Positions 49,263 through 60,078 are shown, counted from the first letter of the stretch. The stretch: DNA of 64,000 nucleotides from a bacterium (GCA_021792615.1 JAJYUJ010000002.1:1-64000), one strand, 5' to 3'. The notes: a model not told the origin generated them from the letters alone. A program made the numbers and translations.

Positions 49263-50414
49263 TTAGAATTTGCAAAGCGGGGAGTTCGGTGTAGGTGTAC
49301 CGTTTTCAGTTACTGCAGCACATCCGCACGTCTGGCCAGTAAAGGTGAACACATATACGTTGTTCGCTTGAATGGTAAGCCTACCACTGGAAGGATAACC
49401 AGGGCATACACTCGGGTCAAATACAATCGAGGAATAGGTCACGATGACCTTTCCTGAGTATGAACTCGTTCCGGTAGAAGCAGACACACCATAGGTACCG
49501 CCGCCGTCCAGAGTCATAGAGCTAACCGGAATACCTGTCGTTGTCATGGTTATTGAACCGACACCATAGGTACCGAACTTTGAGCTGCCGGAATCCATCT
49601 CGGACCCGTCACTGAAGGTATATATGAGTTGAGAAGGCGTACCGGTAAAGCTATCGTCAATGTCTATCCATCCTGAAACAGTATAGCTCCCATTTGGATT
49701 GGTGATTGTTGCATTGATATTCGTATGGCCCTTTTCCGTGTAGGTGATGCTTGTTGTACCTGCAATAACACCGGCACCCGTTATTGTTTCACTGCCGTTT
49801 AAACTAACAGCTTCATTTACTCCTGTTGTCGGGTCGTCGAGTGTAAACTTAAGATTATCCGTTTCTGTAAGATCCATATTCCCTAGGGAGGTGTCATACG
49901 TACCTATGACTGTGATCGTTCCGTCGATGGTCATGGTCGAGCCCGAGAAACTGCATATAGCATTATTCCAGGTAACGGTAAAATCAATGTTACCCGTGCT
50001 TGAATTGTCTGTATAGGTCGGCGATGTGCAGGAACCGGATGTTGCGGCTTGCTGAAACATGGACAGGGCATTCACTGTTGCTCCTTTCATGGACTGGGGC
50101 TTTACAATAACATTTTTACTCCCGATTCCCTTCAACAAAAAGGATAAGGTCGGAATAGTTGCGCTTGTTGATCCGTTTACGGTGGTCGATGTTATTGTTG
50201 ATACATCGCTCGGCGGCGGATTGTCTGCACCTTTCAGTGCCTGGCTTGCAGCGCTGCCAACGTTTTGAACGGTCAGATTTGCAGGCGGTAAAGCATTTAA
50301 GCCTGATGACACCTGGTTTCCTGACGATCCGCTTGACGTGCTTCCGCATCCAATACCTGCACTGGCTAAACCTATAGCCAGGAGTACTACGGTTAAGATT
50401 TTAATTTTCTTCAT
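49263..50414 (-). CDS. Ser/Thr/Gly-rich beta lipoprotein of unknown function
   Basis: 383 residues. A lipoprotein signal ends GIGC (Cys23). The mature chain is a low-complexity linker (GSTSSGSSG) followed by beta-strand-rich sequence with many Thr, Ser, Gly and Asn (TMTIDGTITVIGTYD, SYTVSGWIDIDD, GKVIVTYSS), and ends with a CGCA and a C-terminal Cys that may form a disulfide. I do not recognise a family; the composition is that of outer-surface beta proteins. The gene is alone with its own terminator. Confidence 0.7.
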   Translation of the reverse strand: MKKIKILTVVLLAIGLASAGIGCGSTSSGSSGNQVSSGLNALPPANLTVQNVGSAASQALKGADNPPPSDVSTITSTTVNGSTSATIPTLSFLLKGIGSKNVIVKPQSMKGATVNALSMFQQAATSGSCTSPTYTDNSSTGNIDFTVTWNNAICSFSGSTMTIDGTITVIGTYDTSLGNMDLTETDNLKFTLDDPTTGVNEAVSLNGSETITGAGVIAGTTSITYTEKGHTNINATITNPNGSYTVSGWIDIDDSFTGTPSQLIYTFSDGSEMDSGSSKFGTYGVGSITMTTTGIPVSSMTLDGGGTYGVSASTGTSSYSGKVIVTYSSIVFDPSVCPGYPSSGRLTIQANNVYVFTFTGQTCGCAAVTENGTPTPNSPLCKF

Positions 50415-50552
50415 AAAACTTCCTCCTTTTTCGTTATAATTCCCATACCCTTATAACTTTGTCAATGATCAAGATCACACCGTTCCCGCACCCTGTTTTT
50501 TCTTAAAAGCTTGCATTTTATGCATATCTTAATAATACTGAGAAGCAACTTT

Positions 50553-50774
50553 ATGAAACAGTTACGGGAACTCATTGGAAAAGAAGTGGAGGTTGTAGCC
50601 AATGGCATAGTATACAAAGGCGTACTCAAGGATGCGTCCGAGTACGCAATAAGCATACTTTCAATGTCCGGCTGGCTTGAGATTAGTATGTCGTCTATCA
50701 ACAGGATCAGTGAGGCCGGAACTCAGGTATTTGAACCAAAATATGTTGACCCGTCATTTTACAAGGACAAATAA
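50553..50774 (+). CDS. Small Sm-like/Hfq-fold-like protein
   Basis: 73 residues from the second ATG (50553), which follows a GAGAAG site and matches a compact fold. KQLRELIGKEVEVVANGIVYKGVLKDASEY...ISILSMSGWLEISMSSINRI has the five-strand plan of Sm-like proteins, with the GxxYKGxL turn of strand 2. Related short proteins are found across the phylum, but their role is unknown; RNA binding is only suggested by the fold. It precedes pepA by 90 bases. Confidence 0.6.
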   Translation: MKQLRELIGKEVEVVANGIVYKGVLKDASEYAISILSMSGWLEISMSSINRISEAGTQVFEPKYVDPSFYKDK

Positions 50775-50864
50775 TAATAAAGAGCCGATGACCCCGCCCT
50801 GGCCCACTTCAATAAAAGGGGATAAAAACCAAGGGGGTATTCCTAAAAGGAGGACGAGCTAAAG

Positions 50865-52316
50865 ATGAAGATAGTGCCCGGTGCAGGTGATTATAAAAAG
50901 GCCGATGCGGAATTAAAGGTATATGGATATTTCAAGGACGATCTTGAAGCACTTTTGAAAGCGCTGGAACCGGATAGTGCCCGGCATATTAAGCCGCAAT
51001 TAAAGGACCTCAAAAACGGATTAAGGTTTTTGAATAAACAGGGCACGTGGTATTCATTTTTAAAACTTGATGAAAAACAGAAAACAACGGCAGAATCATT
51101 CAGGAAATTCGGTGCCGCTCTTGCAAAAGAGGCGGATGCAGTATCCGCAAAAAATGTCGTTGTACTCATGCCTGCGGCGGAAAAAGTAACACCGGATGAT
51201 GCTGCCGCTGCTTTGACCGAGGGCATTGTCCTCGGTATGTATACTTATGATGAGCTAAAAACATCGGATAAGAACAACGGTCCCGGATTAAAATCCATAG
51301 CTGTCTATACGTGCGGGAAAACCAGAATATCACAGAAGGCCATCGATCGCGCACAACGCGTTTCAGAGGCAACCAATGAGGCACGCAGGCTTGCAGACGC
51401 TCCGAGCAATCTGATGACACCGGCTATATTCGCCAGGATAGTGACCGGTAAGGCAAAAAAAGAAGGCATCCGGGTAAAGGTGCTGGAAAGACCTGTTCTC
51501 GAAAAGGCTGGCTGGGGTGCATTCCTCGGGGTTGCCCGCGGGAGTTACGAACCGCCGAAGGTCGTTATTCTCGAATATCATGGCGGCAAAGGACAAAAAA
51601 AACACGTCATCGTAGGCAAGGGCATTACCTTTGACAGCGGCGGGATATCGATAAAACCAAGCAGCGGTATGGAGGAGATGAAGTTCGATATGGCAGGGGC
51701 TGCTGCGGTTGCCATGACCGTCATCCTTGCGGCAAGATTAAAAATACCGGTAAATCTTGCAGCCGTTATACCGCTTACGGAAAACATGCCGGGAGGCAAG
51801 GCGCAGAAGCCCGGCGATGTCGTGAAAACCCTCTCCGGCAAGACCGTCGAAATTATATCCACGGACGCAGAGGGCAGGTTGATACTTGCGGATGCCCTGT
51901 ACTATGCGGTAAAAACATTCAAACCCGAATCCATCATCGACCTTGCAACACTCACCGGCGCATGCGTTGTTGCACTGGGAAGTGAGGCAAGCGGTATCAT
52001 GGGGACCGGGGACGGACTTATCGACGAGATCATCGAGGCAGGAGAGCGGAGCGGAGACCGGCTCTGGAAGCTTCCCCTGTGGGATGATTATAAAGACCTG
52101 CTCAAAAGCGATGTCGCGGACATCAGGAATTCAGGCTCGCGCTGGGCAGGCGCTATACAGGGCGGCATATTCCTGAAGGAGTTTGTCGGAGATGCCCGCT
52201 GGGCACACGTCGATATCGCAGGCACCGCCTACCTTGAACGGCCAAAGGCCTATTTTAAAAAAGGAGCGACCGGTGCCGGTGTACGGTTTCTTATCAAATT
52301 TTTCGAGGAACAATAA
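50865..52316 (+). CDS. pepA: Leucyl aminopeptidase (M17)
   Basis: 483 residues. The C-terminal catalytic domain has the two-metal motifs KGITFDSGGISIKP, DMAGAAAV, and NTDAEGRL-type STDAEGRLILADAL, all intact. The N-terminal domain is divergent but present. It removes N-terminal residues from peptides in the cytoplasm; some M17 members also bind DNA. An AAAAGGAGG site is upstream. The cobO gene begins 10 bases after it, so they may be co-transcribed. Confidence 0.95.
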   Translation: MKIVPGAGDYKKADAELKVYGYFKDDLEALLKALEPDSARHIKPQLKDLKNGLRFLNKQGTWYSFLKLDEKQKTTAESFRKFGAALAKEADAVSAKNVVVLMPAAEKVTPDDAAAALTEGIVLGMYTYDELKTSDKNNGPGLKSIAVYTCGKTRISQKAIDRAQRVSEATNEARRLADAPSNLMTPAIFARIVTGKAKKEGIRVKVLERPVLEKAGWGAFLGVARGSYEPPKVVILEYHGGKGQKKHVIVGKGITFDSGGISIKPSSGMEEMKFDMAGAAAVAMTVILAARLKIPVNLAAVIPLTENMPGGKAQKPGDVVKTLSGKTVEIISTDAEGRLILADALYYAVKTFKPESIIDLATLTGACVVALGSEASGIMGTGDGLIDEIIEAGERSGDRLWKLPLWDDYKDLLKSDVADIRNSGSRWAGAIQGGIFLKEFVGDARWAHVDIAGTAYLERPKAYFKKGATGAGVRFLIKFFEEQ

Positions 52317-52326
52317 TTGACCTGCT

Positions 52327-52854
52327 ATGGAAGGCCCGGGATTAATTCAGATATATACGGGTAACGGCAAGGGAAAGACCACCGCGTCTTTGGGCCTGGC
52401 ATTAAGGGCAGCAGGTCATGGCTACAAGACCATAATAATCCAATTCATGAAGGGTAAGATAGATTACGGGGAGTTAAAGGCACAAAAATTGCTTGAACCC
52501 TATCTTAAGATCGTTCAGGCGGGTGGGCCGCATTTTATAAAAAGGGGCAGCCCCTCTGAACAGGATATAAAGATGGCACATGAAGGTCTTGAAGAAGCAA
52601 AAAGGGCCTTTACGGAAGGGTCCTATAACATCGTTATTCTTGATGAATTGAATGTAGCAATTGACTTCGGGCTTATTACCCTCACCCGGGCACTTGAACT
52701 GATAAAACAAAAACCGCCGGATGTTGAGTTGATCATCACCGGCAGGTATGCACGGCAGGAGATTATAGATATCGCGGACCTTGTGACCGAGATGAGAGAG
52801 ATAAAGCATTATTACCAAAAGGGAGTGCAGGCACGGGATGGCATCGAAAAGTAA
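52327..52854 (+). CDS. cobO: Cob(I)yrinic acid a,c-diamide adenosyltransferase (CobO/CobA type)
   Basis: 175 residues. P-loop [19 protein letters not shown] at the N-terminus, IIQFMKGK and [11 protein letters not shown], the CobA/CobO/BtuR set. It adds the adenosyl group to Co(I) corrinoids, making adenosylcobalamin. It overlaps the mutase gene by 17 bases, an arrangement that directly links cofactor activation to the cofactor's user. Confidence 0.93.
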   Translation: MEGPGLIQIYTGNGKGKTTASLGLALRAAGHGYKTIIIQFMKGKIDYGELKAQKLLEPYLKIVQAGGPHFIKRGSPSEQDIKMAHEGLEEAKRAFTEGSYNIVILDELNVAIDFGLITLTRALELIKQKPPDVELIITGRYARQEIIDIADLVTEMREIKHYYQKGVQARDGIEK

Positions 52855-54472
52855 ACCTATAGACAAGGAAAAATATTCAGGTAAAAGGCTCAAGCGGTAT
52901 TCGACCATCTCCGATAAAGAGCTTGATTCTATCTATACACCGGAGGATACCGCCGGTTTTGATTATAACGATAAACTCGGCATGCCCGGCGAATACCCGT
53001 TTACGCGCGGCGTTTACGATACCATGTACCGGGGAAGGCTCTGGACCATGAGGCAGTTCTCCGGATTTGGCACTGCCGAAGAAACAAACAAAAGATTTAA
53101 GTATTTGCTGTCGCATGGACAAACAGGCCTGTCCGTCGCATTTCATATGCCAACCATCATGGGATACGATTCAGACCACCCGCGCTCTGCAGGAGAGGTG
53201 GGTAAATGCGGGGTTTCCATAGATACGCTTCAGGATATGGAGGTGCTTTTTGAAGGCATTCCTCTTGATAAGATCACGACATCCATGACGATCAACGCAC
53301 CTGCCATCGTACTGCTTTCGATGTATATAGCTGTTGCCGAAAAACAGGGGGTCAGCCCGGATGTCATCAGCGGCACTATCCAGAACGACATTCTCAAAGA
53401 GTATATAGCCCAGAAATCATGGATATACCCTCCCGAGCCGTCCATGCGTATCATTACCGACATATTCGAGTACTGCACCCGGCATGTGCCTCGATGGAAC
53501 ACCATCAGTATCAGCGGCTACCATATACGGGAGGCCGGGTCAACCGCAGTCCAGGAACTTGCGTTCACGCTCGCGGACGGTATTGCCTATGTTCAGGCAG
53601 GCAGGGAACGCGGATTGGATGTGGATAGTTTTGCACCCCGGCTTTCTTTCTTTTTCGATGCACATAATGACTTCTTTGAAGAAATAGCGAAGTTCCGCGC
53701 AGCACGCAGGATGTGGGCAAAGATCATGAAAGAAAGGTTTCATGCAAAGAAAGAAGAATCCCTGCGATTGAGATTTCATACCCAGACAGCAGGGTGCAGC
53801 CTTGTTGCGCAGCAGCCCATGAATAATATTGTCCGCGTTACGCTCCAGGCGCTTGCCGCTGTGCTCGGGGGAACACAATCGCTGCACACCAATTCAATGG
53901 ATGAAACACTTGCACTTCCCACGGAGCAGGCAGTGACCGTTGCACTCCGAACCCAGCAGATCATTGCCGGGGAGAGCGGTGTTGCAAATGTCATAGATCC
54001 GCTCGGCGGCTCGTACTTCGTGGAAAGACTCACCGATGAAATGGAGCAGGAGGCATGGGATTATATCAATAAGATCGACCGGATGGGCGGGATTATACCA
54101 GCGATAGAAAAGGGCTACCCTCAGATGGAAATAGCGGACGCGGCCTACCGGTACCAGAAACAGATAGATAATTCACAGAAGGTCGTTGTCGGCGTCAATA
54201 TGTACAAGATGCAGGAGAAAGAAACAATTCCAACGCTGACGATCTCTCCGCAGGTTGAGCAAAACCAGATAGAAAAGACCCGGCGCATAAAATCAACGAG
54301 GGACACTGGCCGCGTCAGGACTTCGCTTGACCGGTTAATGCTTGCTGCAAAGGGCAGGGACAACCTTATGCCGTTTGTGCTCGAAGCTGTTAAGGCGTAT
54401 GCTTCCATCGGAGAGATCATGGACGTTATGAGAGCGGTCTTCGGAGAGTACAGGGACCCGGCGCTTTTTTAA
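52838..54472 (+). CDS. B12-dependent acyl-CoA mutase large subunit, isobutyryl-CoA-mutase type
   Basis: 544 residues, the catalytic TIM-barrel chain without the C-terminal cobalamin domain, so a separate small subunit is expected; none is in the window. The usual label is methylmalonyl-CoA mutase, but the two residues that hold the substrate carboxylate there (Tyr and Arg) are replaced by Phe74 (MRQFSGFG) and Gln192 ([12 protein letters not shown]), 118 apart, the pair known from isobutyryl-CoA mutase. Ala101 rather than Asp argues against 2-hydroxyisobutyryl-CoA mutase. His103 in AFHMPTIMG replaces a usually conserved Asp. It would interconvert isobutyryl- and butyryl-CoA or a near relative. 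Confidence 0.85.
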   Translation: MASKSKPIDKEKYSGKRLKRYSTISDKELDSIYTPEDTAGFDYNDKLGMPGEYPFTRGVYDTMYRGRLWTMRQFSGFGTAEETNKRFKYLLSHGQTGLSVAFHMPTIMGYDSDHPRSAGEVGKCGVSIDTLQDMEVLFEGIPLDKITTSMTINAPAIVLLSMYIAVAEKQGVSPDVISGTIQNDILKEYIAQKSWIYPPEPSMRIITDIFEYCTRHVPRWNTISISGYHIREAGSTAVQELAFTLADGIAYVQAGRERGLDVDSFAPRLSFFFDAHNDFFEEIAKFRAARRMWAKIMKERFHAKKEESLRLRFHTQTAGCSLVAQQPMNNIVRVTLQALAAVLGGTQSLHTNSMDETLALPTEQAVTVALRTQQIIAGESGVANVIDPLGGSYFVERLTDEMEQEAWDYINKIDRMGGIIPAIEKGYPQMEIADAAYRYQKQIDNSQKVVVGVNMYKMQEKETIPTLTISPQVEQNQIEKTRRIKSTRDTGRVRTSLDRLMLAAKGRDNLMPFVLEAVKAYASIGEIMDVMRAVFGEYRDPALF

Positions 54473-54487
54473 ACGGCGATTACCGTT

Positions 54488-55444
54488 TCAGGTGTTGTAG
54501 GACTTGCTGTCGAAAAGGGATATCTTGTTTCTTCCGGTGTTTTTCGAAATGTATAAGGCTTCATCCGCTGATTTCAAAAAATCACTTATACTGTTGATGG
54601 CTGATTCGGGCAGGTACGCTATACCGATTGAGCAGGAAACACTCTTAATCTTTCCGCATATATCGGTAGCGGCATATTCCCGTATTTTGTTCAGATACCT
54701 CTGAGCAACCGCAACTGCCCCGGTTTTGTCCGTTTCCGGCAGCATGGTGATAAATTCATCGCCGCCGTACCGGGCACACACATCCATCCTCCTCAGCCCT
54801 GTCGTGAGTATCCTCGAAACAACCGTTAAAACCCTGTCACCCACGGGATGCCCGCATTTGTCATTGATGGATTTAAAATGATCCATATCGATCATCAGCA
54901 GGGACAGCGTCCTGTTGTACCGTTTCAATCTCTCGAATTCTTTTTCCAGTGCATTTACAAAAAATCTTCTGTTGTAAAGTCCGGTCAAAGGATCGATGTT
55001 GGAAAGCGTTTCAAGCACCTGAAGTTTCTTCTGTGCTGCCACAAGCTCGTCCTGAAGTATTTTTATTTTGAGATTGGATTTTACGCTCGCAATCAACTCG
55101 ATAGGGGTAAATGGTTTTGTCACATAGTCCTGGGCGCCCTCTTCAAGGATATGAAACTTATTGTTCAGTTCTTTTTTATTTGCGACGACGAGAACGGGTA
55201 TTGCATTGAGGTCCTGATGTGATTTCTTCAACTTAAGGAACTTGAACCCATCGGATTCCGGCATAAACAGATCGCATATTACAATGTCCGGTCGGCTGGA
55301 AACCATCTCTTTAAAACCGGCAAGACCGTCACTCGCTTCATAAAACATATCGAACAGCCCGGCATCGGTCAGCACGGATCTGATCTGTTTCCTTGTTGCA
55401 GCAGAATCATCAATAATAAGTATACTTCTCCGCATTACACACAC
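54488..55444 (-). CDS. Response regulator with diguanylate cyclase (REC-GGDEF)
   Basis: 318 residues. Receiver domain (about 5-120; phospho-Asp in VICDLFMPESDG, Lys in VTKPFTPIEL), a short helix and a GGDEF domain (about 150-312) with intact RYGGDEF and the product-inhibition I-site RRMD upstream. It makes cyclic di-GMP when phosphorylated, PleD/WspR style. No kinase is beside it. It ends 15 bases from the convergent mutase gene. Confidence 0.94.
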   Translation of the reverse strand: MCVMRRSILIIDDSAATRKQIRSVLTDAGLFDMFYEASDGLAGFKEMVSSRPDIVICDLFMPESDGFKFLKLKKSHQDLNAIPVLVVANKKELNNKFHILEEGAQDYVTKPFTPIELIASVKSNLKIKILQDELVAAQKKLQVLETLSNIDPLTGLYNRRFFVNALEKEFERLKRYNRTLSLLMIDMDHFKSINDKCGHPVGDRVLTVVSRILTTGLRRMDVCARYGGDEFITMLPETDKTGAVAVAQRYLNKIREYAATDICGKIKSVSCSIGIAYLPESAINSISDFLKSADEALYISKNTGRNKISLFDSKSYNT

Positions 55445-55530
55445 TCATGGCAAAAACAAGCGCAGATGTCAAGGATTTCAGCGCCTGTTTTAAAGTTTTG
55501 AACGGCGCACTTGTTTATTTTTAAACACAA

Positions 55531-55563
55531 CGCTGTCTGTAGAACAGCGCGGGGATTTTTTTT
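55531..55563 (+). terminator. Orphan terminator-like hairpin
   Basis: CGCTGT (55531-55536) and ACAGCG (55544-55549) followed by GGGGA and eight T. No plus-strand gene precedes it; either a small RNA of about 100 bases ends here or it is a leftover of a lost gene. Confidence 0.35.
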
Positions 55564-55599
55564 GTTCAATCGGAAGCACCGGTATCCCGAAACCGCATT

Positions 55600-55950
55600 A
55601 CCTGTCCATGACCATGATCCTGAACGGTATTTGGAGAACAGGTGTTTGTTTATCTGTATGAGAAAGACCGTTGCATGGGCGCCATTCAGTCGCTGGTGTC
55701 TCTGTACTTATGATTGACCCTCTGCGTAAAAATTATCCGTCAAACAAAACCTGTCTGCAAGGGCGTGGCTGTTGGGTGTATATGTTTTCCCGTATATCGC
55801 AAGTGCAGGGCCACCGTTTCCCCTGCCGAGGTCACCGAAGCAGGCATCGTATGTTTTGTTTTCGCGGATGATGAACACGGCATGCTTGAGTTTGCTCCAC
55901 TGAAAATTGGTGTTTTGCTCCCATGCGTACGGGCAGTTGTTTGCAGCCAC
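55600..55950 (-). pseudogene. Phosphoesterase-family gene remnant
   Basis: From 55950 the minus strand reads FQWSKLKHAVFIIRENKTYDACFGDLGRG, IYGKTYTPNSHALADRF, TDNFYAEGQS, then TAA at 55708; beyond the stop the same frame goes on with VQRHQRLNGAHAT. These are consecutive motifs of the phosphoesterase domain seen intact at 39694-42150 (HVIYILRENKT, NTHALASQF). Both the upstream propeller part and the downstream metal-site part are missing, so this is a fragment with at least one nonsense change. Confidence 0.7.
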
Positions 55951-56101
55951 CCGAATAGTTGTCGTGCTTATCCTGCGATCACAAATATATTGTCAAACGG
56001 AATCCAGAAATGATAGCAGTAAAACAGAAGGGTGCATGAAACAAGCGGTACGCTATAACAGAGTTTTAAAATAAAAAGTTTCCATTCTACAGGAACGAGA
56101 G
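55951..56101. other. Spacer between the phosphoesterase remnant and the ROK kinase
   Basis: No gene is seen. A GGAACGAGAG ribosome site precedes the ATG at 56102. Confidence 0.4.
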
Positions 56102-57085
56102 ATGACGGAAAACAATTGGACAGTCGGTATTGATATTGGTGCAACAAAAATCGAGGTAGCCGGTATCGATAGAAACGGCAACGTCCTCCACCATATCAGG
56201 CGTAAAACGAACACCGGCTCAAGCGCCGAAGCCATAGAGTCCGGGACAGCGGACGCGGTACGGGAACTCATGAGAACGATTGGTACAAGGCCCGTGGCTG
56301 CCGGTGTCGGCATGGCCGGACAGATCGATCCTTTGCAGGGTGTGGTTGTTTTTTCGCCCAACCTGGACTGGCATAATGTGCCGCTCCGGAAAGGACTTGC
56401 CGCAAAACTGGGGATGCCTGTTGCTGTCACGAATGATGTTCGCGCTGCAACATGGGGCGAATGGCTCTATGGGGCAGGCAGGGGATATGATGATATGGTG
56501 TGTGTTTTTGTCGGTACCGGTATCGGCGGAGGTGTTGTCAGCCATGGAGCCATGCTTACGGGATGCAGCAACACCGCGGGAGAGATAGGACATATAACGA
56601 TCGATATCAACGGCCCGGTCTGCACGTGCCGCAACAAAGGATGCCTCGAGGCATTGGCAGGCGGGTGGGCAATAGCACGGGATGCACAGAACGCGGTTGC
56701 GGACAATCCGGTTGCTGGCACTGCGATGCTGGAGCTTGCAGACGGAGACCCCAAAAACATAACGGCAAAGGTCGTGGCAATGGCTGCACAGAAGGGAGAC
56801 GCTCTTGCTCTGCAGCTCGTTGAACGCGTATCCGGAGCACTTGTTGCCGGCGCGGTCAGTCTTGTACATGCGTTTAACCCATGCCTTCTGGTTTTTGGCG
56901 GAGGCGTTATAGAAGGTCTGCCCGGGCTTGTCGGCAGCATAGATTACGGCATACGCAGCCGTGCACTCGGTGCCGCAATAATAAACCTTAAGGTTGTCCG
57001 CTCGCAACTTCACAGCCACGCAGGGGTTATAGGGGCCGCGGCATTTGCAAATCATTCATTCAGAGACAAAGGAGATACAGTATGA
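56102..57085 (+). CDS. ROK-family sugar kinase (glucokinase-like)
   Basis: 327 residues. ATP-binding [15 protein letters not shown] at the N-terminus, catalytic Asp in [13 protein letters not shown], and the ROK signature ([20 protein letters not shown]) followed by the zinc-type [15 protein letters not shown]. It most likely phosphorylates glucose or a related hexose, giving glucose-6-P for Pgi (62663). It overlaps the transketolase gene by 4 bases. Confidence 0.9.
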   Translation: MTENNWTVGIDIGATKIEVAGIDRNGNVLHHIRRKTNTGSSAEAIESGTADAVRELMRTIGTRPVAAGVGMAGQIDPLQGVVVFSPNLDWHNVPLRKGLAAKLGMPVAVTNDVRAATWGEWLYGAGRGYDDMVCVFVGTGIGGGVVSHGAMLTGCSNTAGEIGHITIDINGPVCTCRNKGCLEALAGGWAIARDAQNAVADNPVAGTAMLELADGDPKNITAKVVAMAAQKGDALALQLVERVSGALVAGAVSLVHAFNPCLLVFGGGVIEGLPGLVGSIDYGIRSRALGAAIINLKVVRSQLHSHAGVIGAAAFANHSFRDKGDTV

Positions 57086-59172
57086 GGAAGAAAAAGCTTT
57101 CGACGGGATTTTCCAAGATTGACGAGTTGTGTATAAACACGATCCGTTTCCTCTCAATAGACGCAATAGAAAAGGCAAACAGCGGGCATCCCGGCATGGT
57201 GATGGGAGCGGCCCCCATGGCTTATACCCTCTGGACAGGCTTCCTGAAACACAACCCTGCAAATCCTGGCTGGTTCGACAGAGACAGATTCATTCTGTCT
57301 GCAGGGCACGGCTCAATGCTTTTATACAGTCTGCTTCACCTTACCGGTTATGGGGTTTCGCTCGATCAGATTAAACAGTTCAGGCAATGGGGCAGCATAA
57401 CCCCCGGACACCCGGAACGCGGCATTGTGCCCGGTGTCGAGGTGACGACCGGTCCTCTTGGCCAGGGGTTTGCAAATGGGGTCGGAATGGCGATTGCGGA
57501 GGCATACCTTGCATCGCGCTACAACCGTCCAGGGTTTAAGATCATAGACCATTACACCTATGCAATCGTGAGCGACGGTGATTTGATGGAAGGGGTGACG
57601 TCTGAAGCAGCATCCCTTGCTGGTCATCTTGGACTGGGTAAATTGATATACCTTTATGACGACAACCGGATTTCTCTTGCCTCTTCGACGGATATCACCT
57701 TCACGGAAAACCGGAAAAAGCGCTTTGAGGCATACGGCTGGCACACGCAGACGGTAAAAGACGGGAATGATACCGGCGCCATGAAAGCAGCTATCCGTGC
57801 TGCAAAAAACGAAAAAGACCGGCCATCCATACTGCTCATAAGAACGCATATAGGATACGGCGCACCAAAAAAACAGGACACATTCGAAGCACACGGGGCA
57901 CCCCTCGGTAAAGAAGAAACAGCAATGGCCAAGAAGCGTCTGAACTGGCCGGTAGAACCTGATTTCTACATACCGGAGCAGGCGCTCGGACATTTCAGAA
58001 AGGCACAAGCATCGGGTAAAAAAGCCGAAGCTGATTGGGAATCGAAATTCCGTGCATACGCAAAATCGTTTCCCGGACTTGCCGAAGAGCTTCTTCTCTT
58101 AAAAGACGGCGGATTGCCGGAAGGCTGGGACAAGAACATCCCTGTATACCCGGCGGACGCAAAAGGTATGGCCACGCGTGTGGTGTCCGGAAAGGTCCTG
58201 AACGCACTTGCACCGGCGCTACCCCATTTGATAGGCGGTTCGTGCGATCTGAACCCGTCTACCCATACGGCTTTGAAAGATATGGGTGATTTCGGTAATC
58301 CGAAAAATATTCATGAAGACCGGCAGGGTTCTGTCGGCACCTCATGGAGTTTTAACGGCAGGAACATCCACTTCGGAGTACGGGAACATGCCATGGGCGC
58401 AATGCTCAACGGTATGGCAGCGCACCGGGGTGTTCTGCCGTTCGGTTCCACGTTTTTGATCTTTTCGGACTACATGCGGCCTGCGATCCGTCTTGCAGCC
58501 TTGATGGGTCTCAAGGTTATTTATGTTTTTACCCATGACAGTATCAGTGTGGGAGAGGACGGGCCCACACACCAGCCCGTAGAGCAGCTCACCAGCCTGA
58601 GGGCTATTCCGGATCTGATCATCATACGGCCCGGTGATGCGAATGAAACGGCTGCGGCATGGCGCGTTGCAGTCGAAACAAAAGACCGTCCGGTCGCACT
58701 GATTCTCACGCGTCAGAATGTTCCCACGTTCGACCGCCTGAAAACCGCAGGCGCTGACGGACTGAAAAAAGGGGCATACATATTGTCGGATCCGGAAAAC
58801 GGACGTCCGGACATACTCATCATAGCAAGCGGGTCGGAGGTCAGCCTGGCAATGGATGCGGGGCAGAAGCTGGAACGTGAACATGGTATCAAGGTCAGGA
58901 TCGTATCAATGCCGAGCTGGGAGCTGTTCGAAGAACAATCACCCGGATATAAAGACTCCGTGCTGCCCCATGAAATCACCGCGAGACTCACGATCGAAGC
59001 AGGCTCCACCCATGGCTGGCTCAGATATGCCGGAGAGAAAGGAGGATCCATTGGAATCGACAAATTTGGTGCATCCGCCCCGGGAGGTATCGTCATGAGG
59101 GAATACGGCTTTACCGTGGACAATGTCTGTACGCAGGCTATCGGGATCCTAAGACGGACACAGCAGTCGTGA
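57082..59172 (+). CDS. tkt: Transketolase
   Basis: 696 residues. Thiamine-PP domain with [17 protein letters not shown] and [26 protein letters not shown], a pyrimidine-binding domain ([26 protein letters not shown]-like [14 protein letters not shown]) and the C-terminal domain. It moves two-carbon units between sugar phosphates in the pentose pathway. The N-terminus carries a short basic extension. ATGA overlap with the ROK kinase suggests one operon. Confidence 0.96.
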   Translation: MRKKKLSTGFSKIDELCINTIRFLSIDAIEKANSGHPGMVMGAAPMAYTLWTGFLKHNPANPGWFDRDRFILSAGHGSMLLYSLLHLTGYGVSLDQIKQFRQWGSITPGHPERGIVPGVEVTTGPLGQGFANGVGMAIAEAYLASRYNRPGFKIIDHYTYAIVSDGDLMEGVTSEAASLAGHLGLGKLIYLYDDNRISLASSTDITFTENRKKRFEAYGWHTQTVKDGNDTGAMKAAIRAAKNEKDRPSILLIRTHIGYGAPKKQDTFEAHGAPLGKEETAMAKKRLNWPVEPDFYIPEQALGHFRKAQASGKKAEADWESKFRAYAKSFPGLAEELLLLKDGGLPEGWDKNIPVYPADAKGMATRVVSGKVLNALAPALPHLIGGSCDLNPSTHTALKDMGDFGNPKNIHEDRQGSVGTSWSFNGRNIHFGVREHAMGAMLNGMAAHRGVLPFGSTFLIFSDYMRPAIRLAALMGLKVIYVFTHDSISVGEDGPTHQPVEQLTSLRAIPDLIIIRPGDANETAAAWRVAVETKDRPVALILTRQNVPTFDRLKTAGADGLKKGAYILSDPENGRPDILIIASGSEVSLAMDAGQKLEREHGIKVRIVSMPSWELFEEQSPGYKDSVLPHEITARLTIEAGSTHGWLRYAGEKGGSIGIDKFGASAPGGIVMREYGFTVDNVCTQAIGILRRTQQS

Positions 59173-59235
59173 CACCCTGGAAGAGACAGGTGGACTTTGG
59201 TTACAGGCAGGAAAGATCGTACAGAATGAACCCTT

Positions 59236-60024
59236 ATGAATAAGGATGTTATCATTATCGCGATAGGCAGGGAATTGGTCAACGGCAGGACACTGGACAC
59301 CAATTCAAGGTACCTTGCGAGGAATATCACGATACTCGGTCTCAGGGTCGCAAGTATTCATGTGATAGACGATATCCCCGCGGATATCGTTAAAACGATA
59401 AGAAGGGCACTCGCCGAAAAACCCTGGCTTGTCATTACGACCGGAGGACTCGGCCCCACGGTTGATGATATGACCCTTCAGTCAGTGGCAAAAGCTCTGA
59501 ACAAGGGCCTTGTAAAAAACAAAAAAGCCATGGCAATGCTTGAAAAGCGTTACGATGAACTGTATCGTAAAGGGCTGCTGCATACAAAGGGATGGAATGA
59601 GGGCAGGATAAAGATGGGCATAATGCCCGCAGGGGCAAAACCCCTGAAAAATCCTGTCGGTACCGCTCCGGCGGCCTTTATAAAAAAGGATGGGACTGCC
59701 CTGTTCTGCCTGCCCGGTGTGCCCGCCGAAGCACAGGCTTTTTTTGACACCTCCATACTCGCGTGGATAAAACAGCATGCCGCAAACAGCTTCTGGTTCG
59801 AACAATCGCTCGTGACCAAAAGCTATGACGAAAGTGTTTTAAGGATACTGCTGGACAAGGTCTCCGCCGCATTCCCTGATGTGTATATCAAATCAAGTCC
59901 TGCGGGATTCTTAAAAGAGAAGTCTCTGGAGGTATTCTTCACATCTGTGGGTAAAGACAAGGCTTATGTCCGGGACAGGGTAAACGGTGCAATGGATAGG
60001 GTAAGGAAGCTTCTGCATCATTAA
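59236..60024 (+). CDS. CinA N-terminal-domain (molybdopterin-binding-like) protein
   Basis: 262 residues. The MoaB/MogA-like fold motifs GRELVNGRTLDTNSRYLAR, ITTGGLGPTVDDMT and a LPGVPAEAQAFF loop are those of the CinA N-terminal domain, which has ADP-ribose pyrophosphatase activity in some members. The C-terminal nicotinamide-nucleotide amidase domain of full CinA is absent, replaced by about 90 residues of the usual CinA KH-like linker. Probably involved in nucleotide or NAD repair; not linked to pgpA/recA here, where cinA is often found. Confidence 0.88.
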   Translation: MNKDVIIIAIGRELVNGRTLDTNSRYLARNITILGLRVASIHVIDDIPADIVKTIRRALAEKPWLVITTGGLGPTVDDMTLQSVAKALNKGLVKNKKAMAMLEKRYDELYRKGLLHTKGWNEGRIKMGIMPAGAKPLKNPVGTAPAAFIKKDGTALFCLPGVPAEAQAFFDTSILAWIKQHAANSFWFEQSLVTKSYDESVLRILLDKVSAAFPDVYIKSSPAGFLKEKSLEVFFTSVGKDKAYVRDRVNGAMDRVRKLLHH

Positions 60025-60078
60025 CAAATAGCTTGTTTATTTAAAACAGTGTGATAAAAAATAAATAAAAAGGAGGTA

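Noticed and set aside
52838-54472. Calling this gene methylmalonyl-CoA mutase
   Set aside because: Both substrate-carboxylate ligands are changed to the isobutyryl-CoA mutase pair.
57322-58008. Long minus-strand frame of 228 codons
   Set aside because: Antisense to transketolase; Cys/Arg-rich translation without domain.
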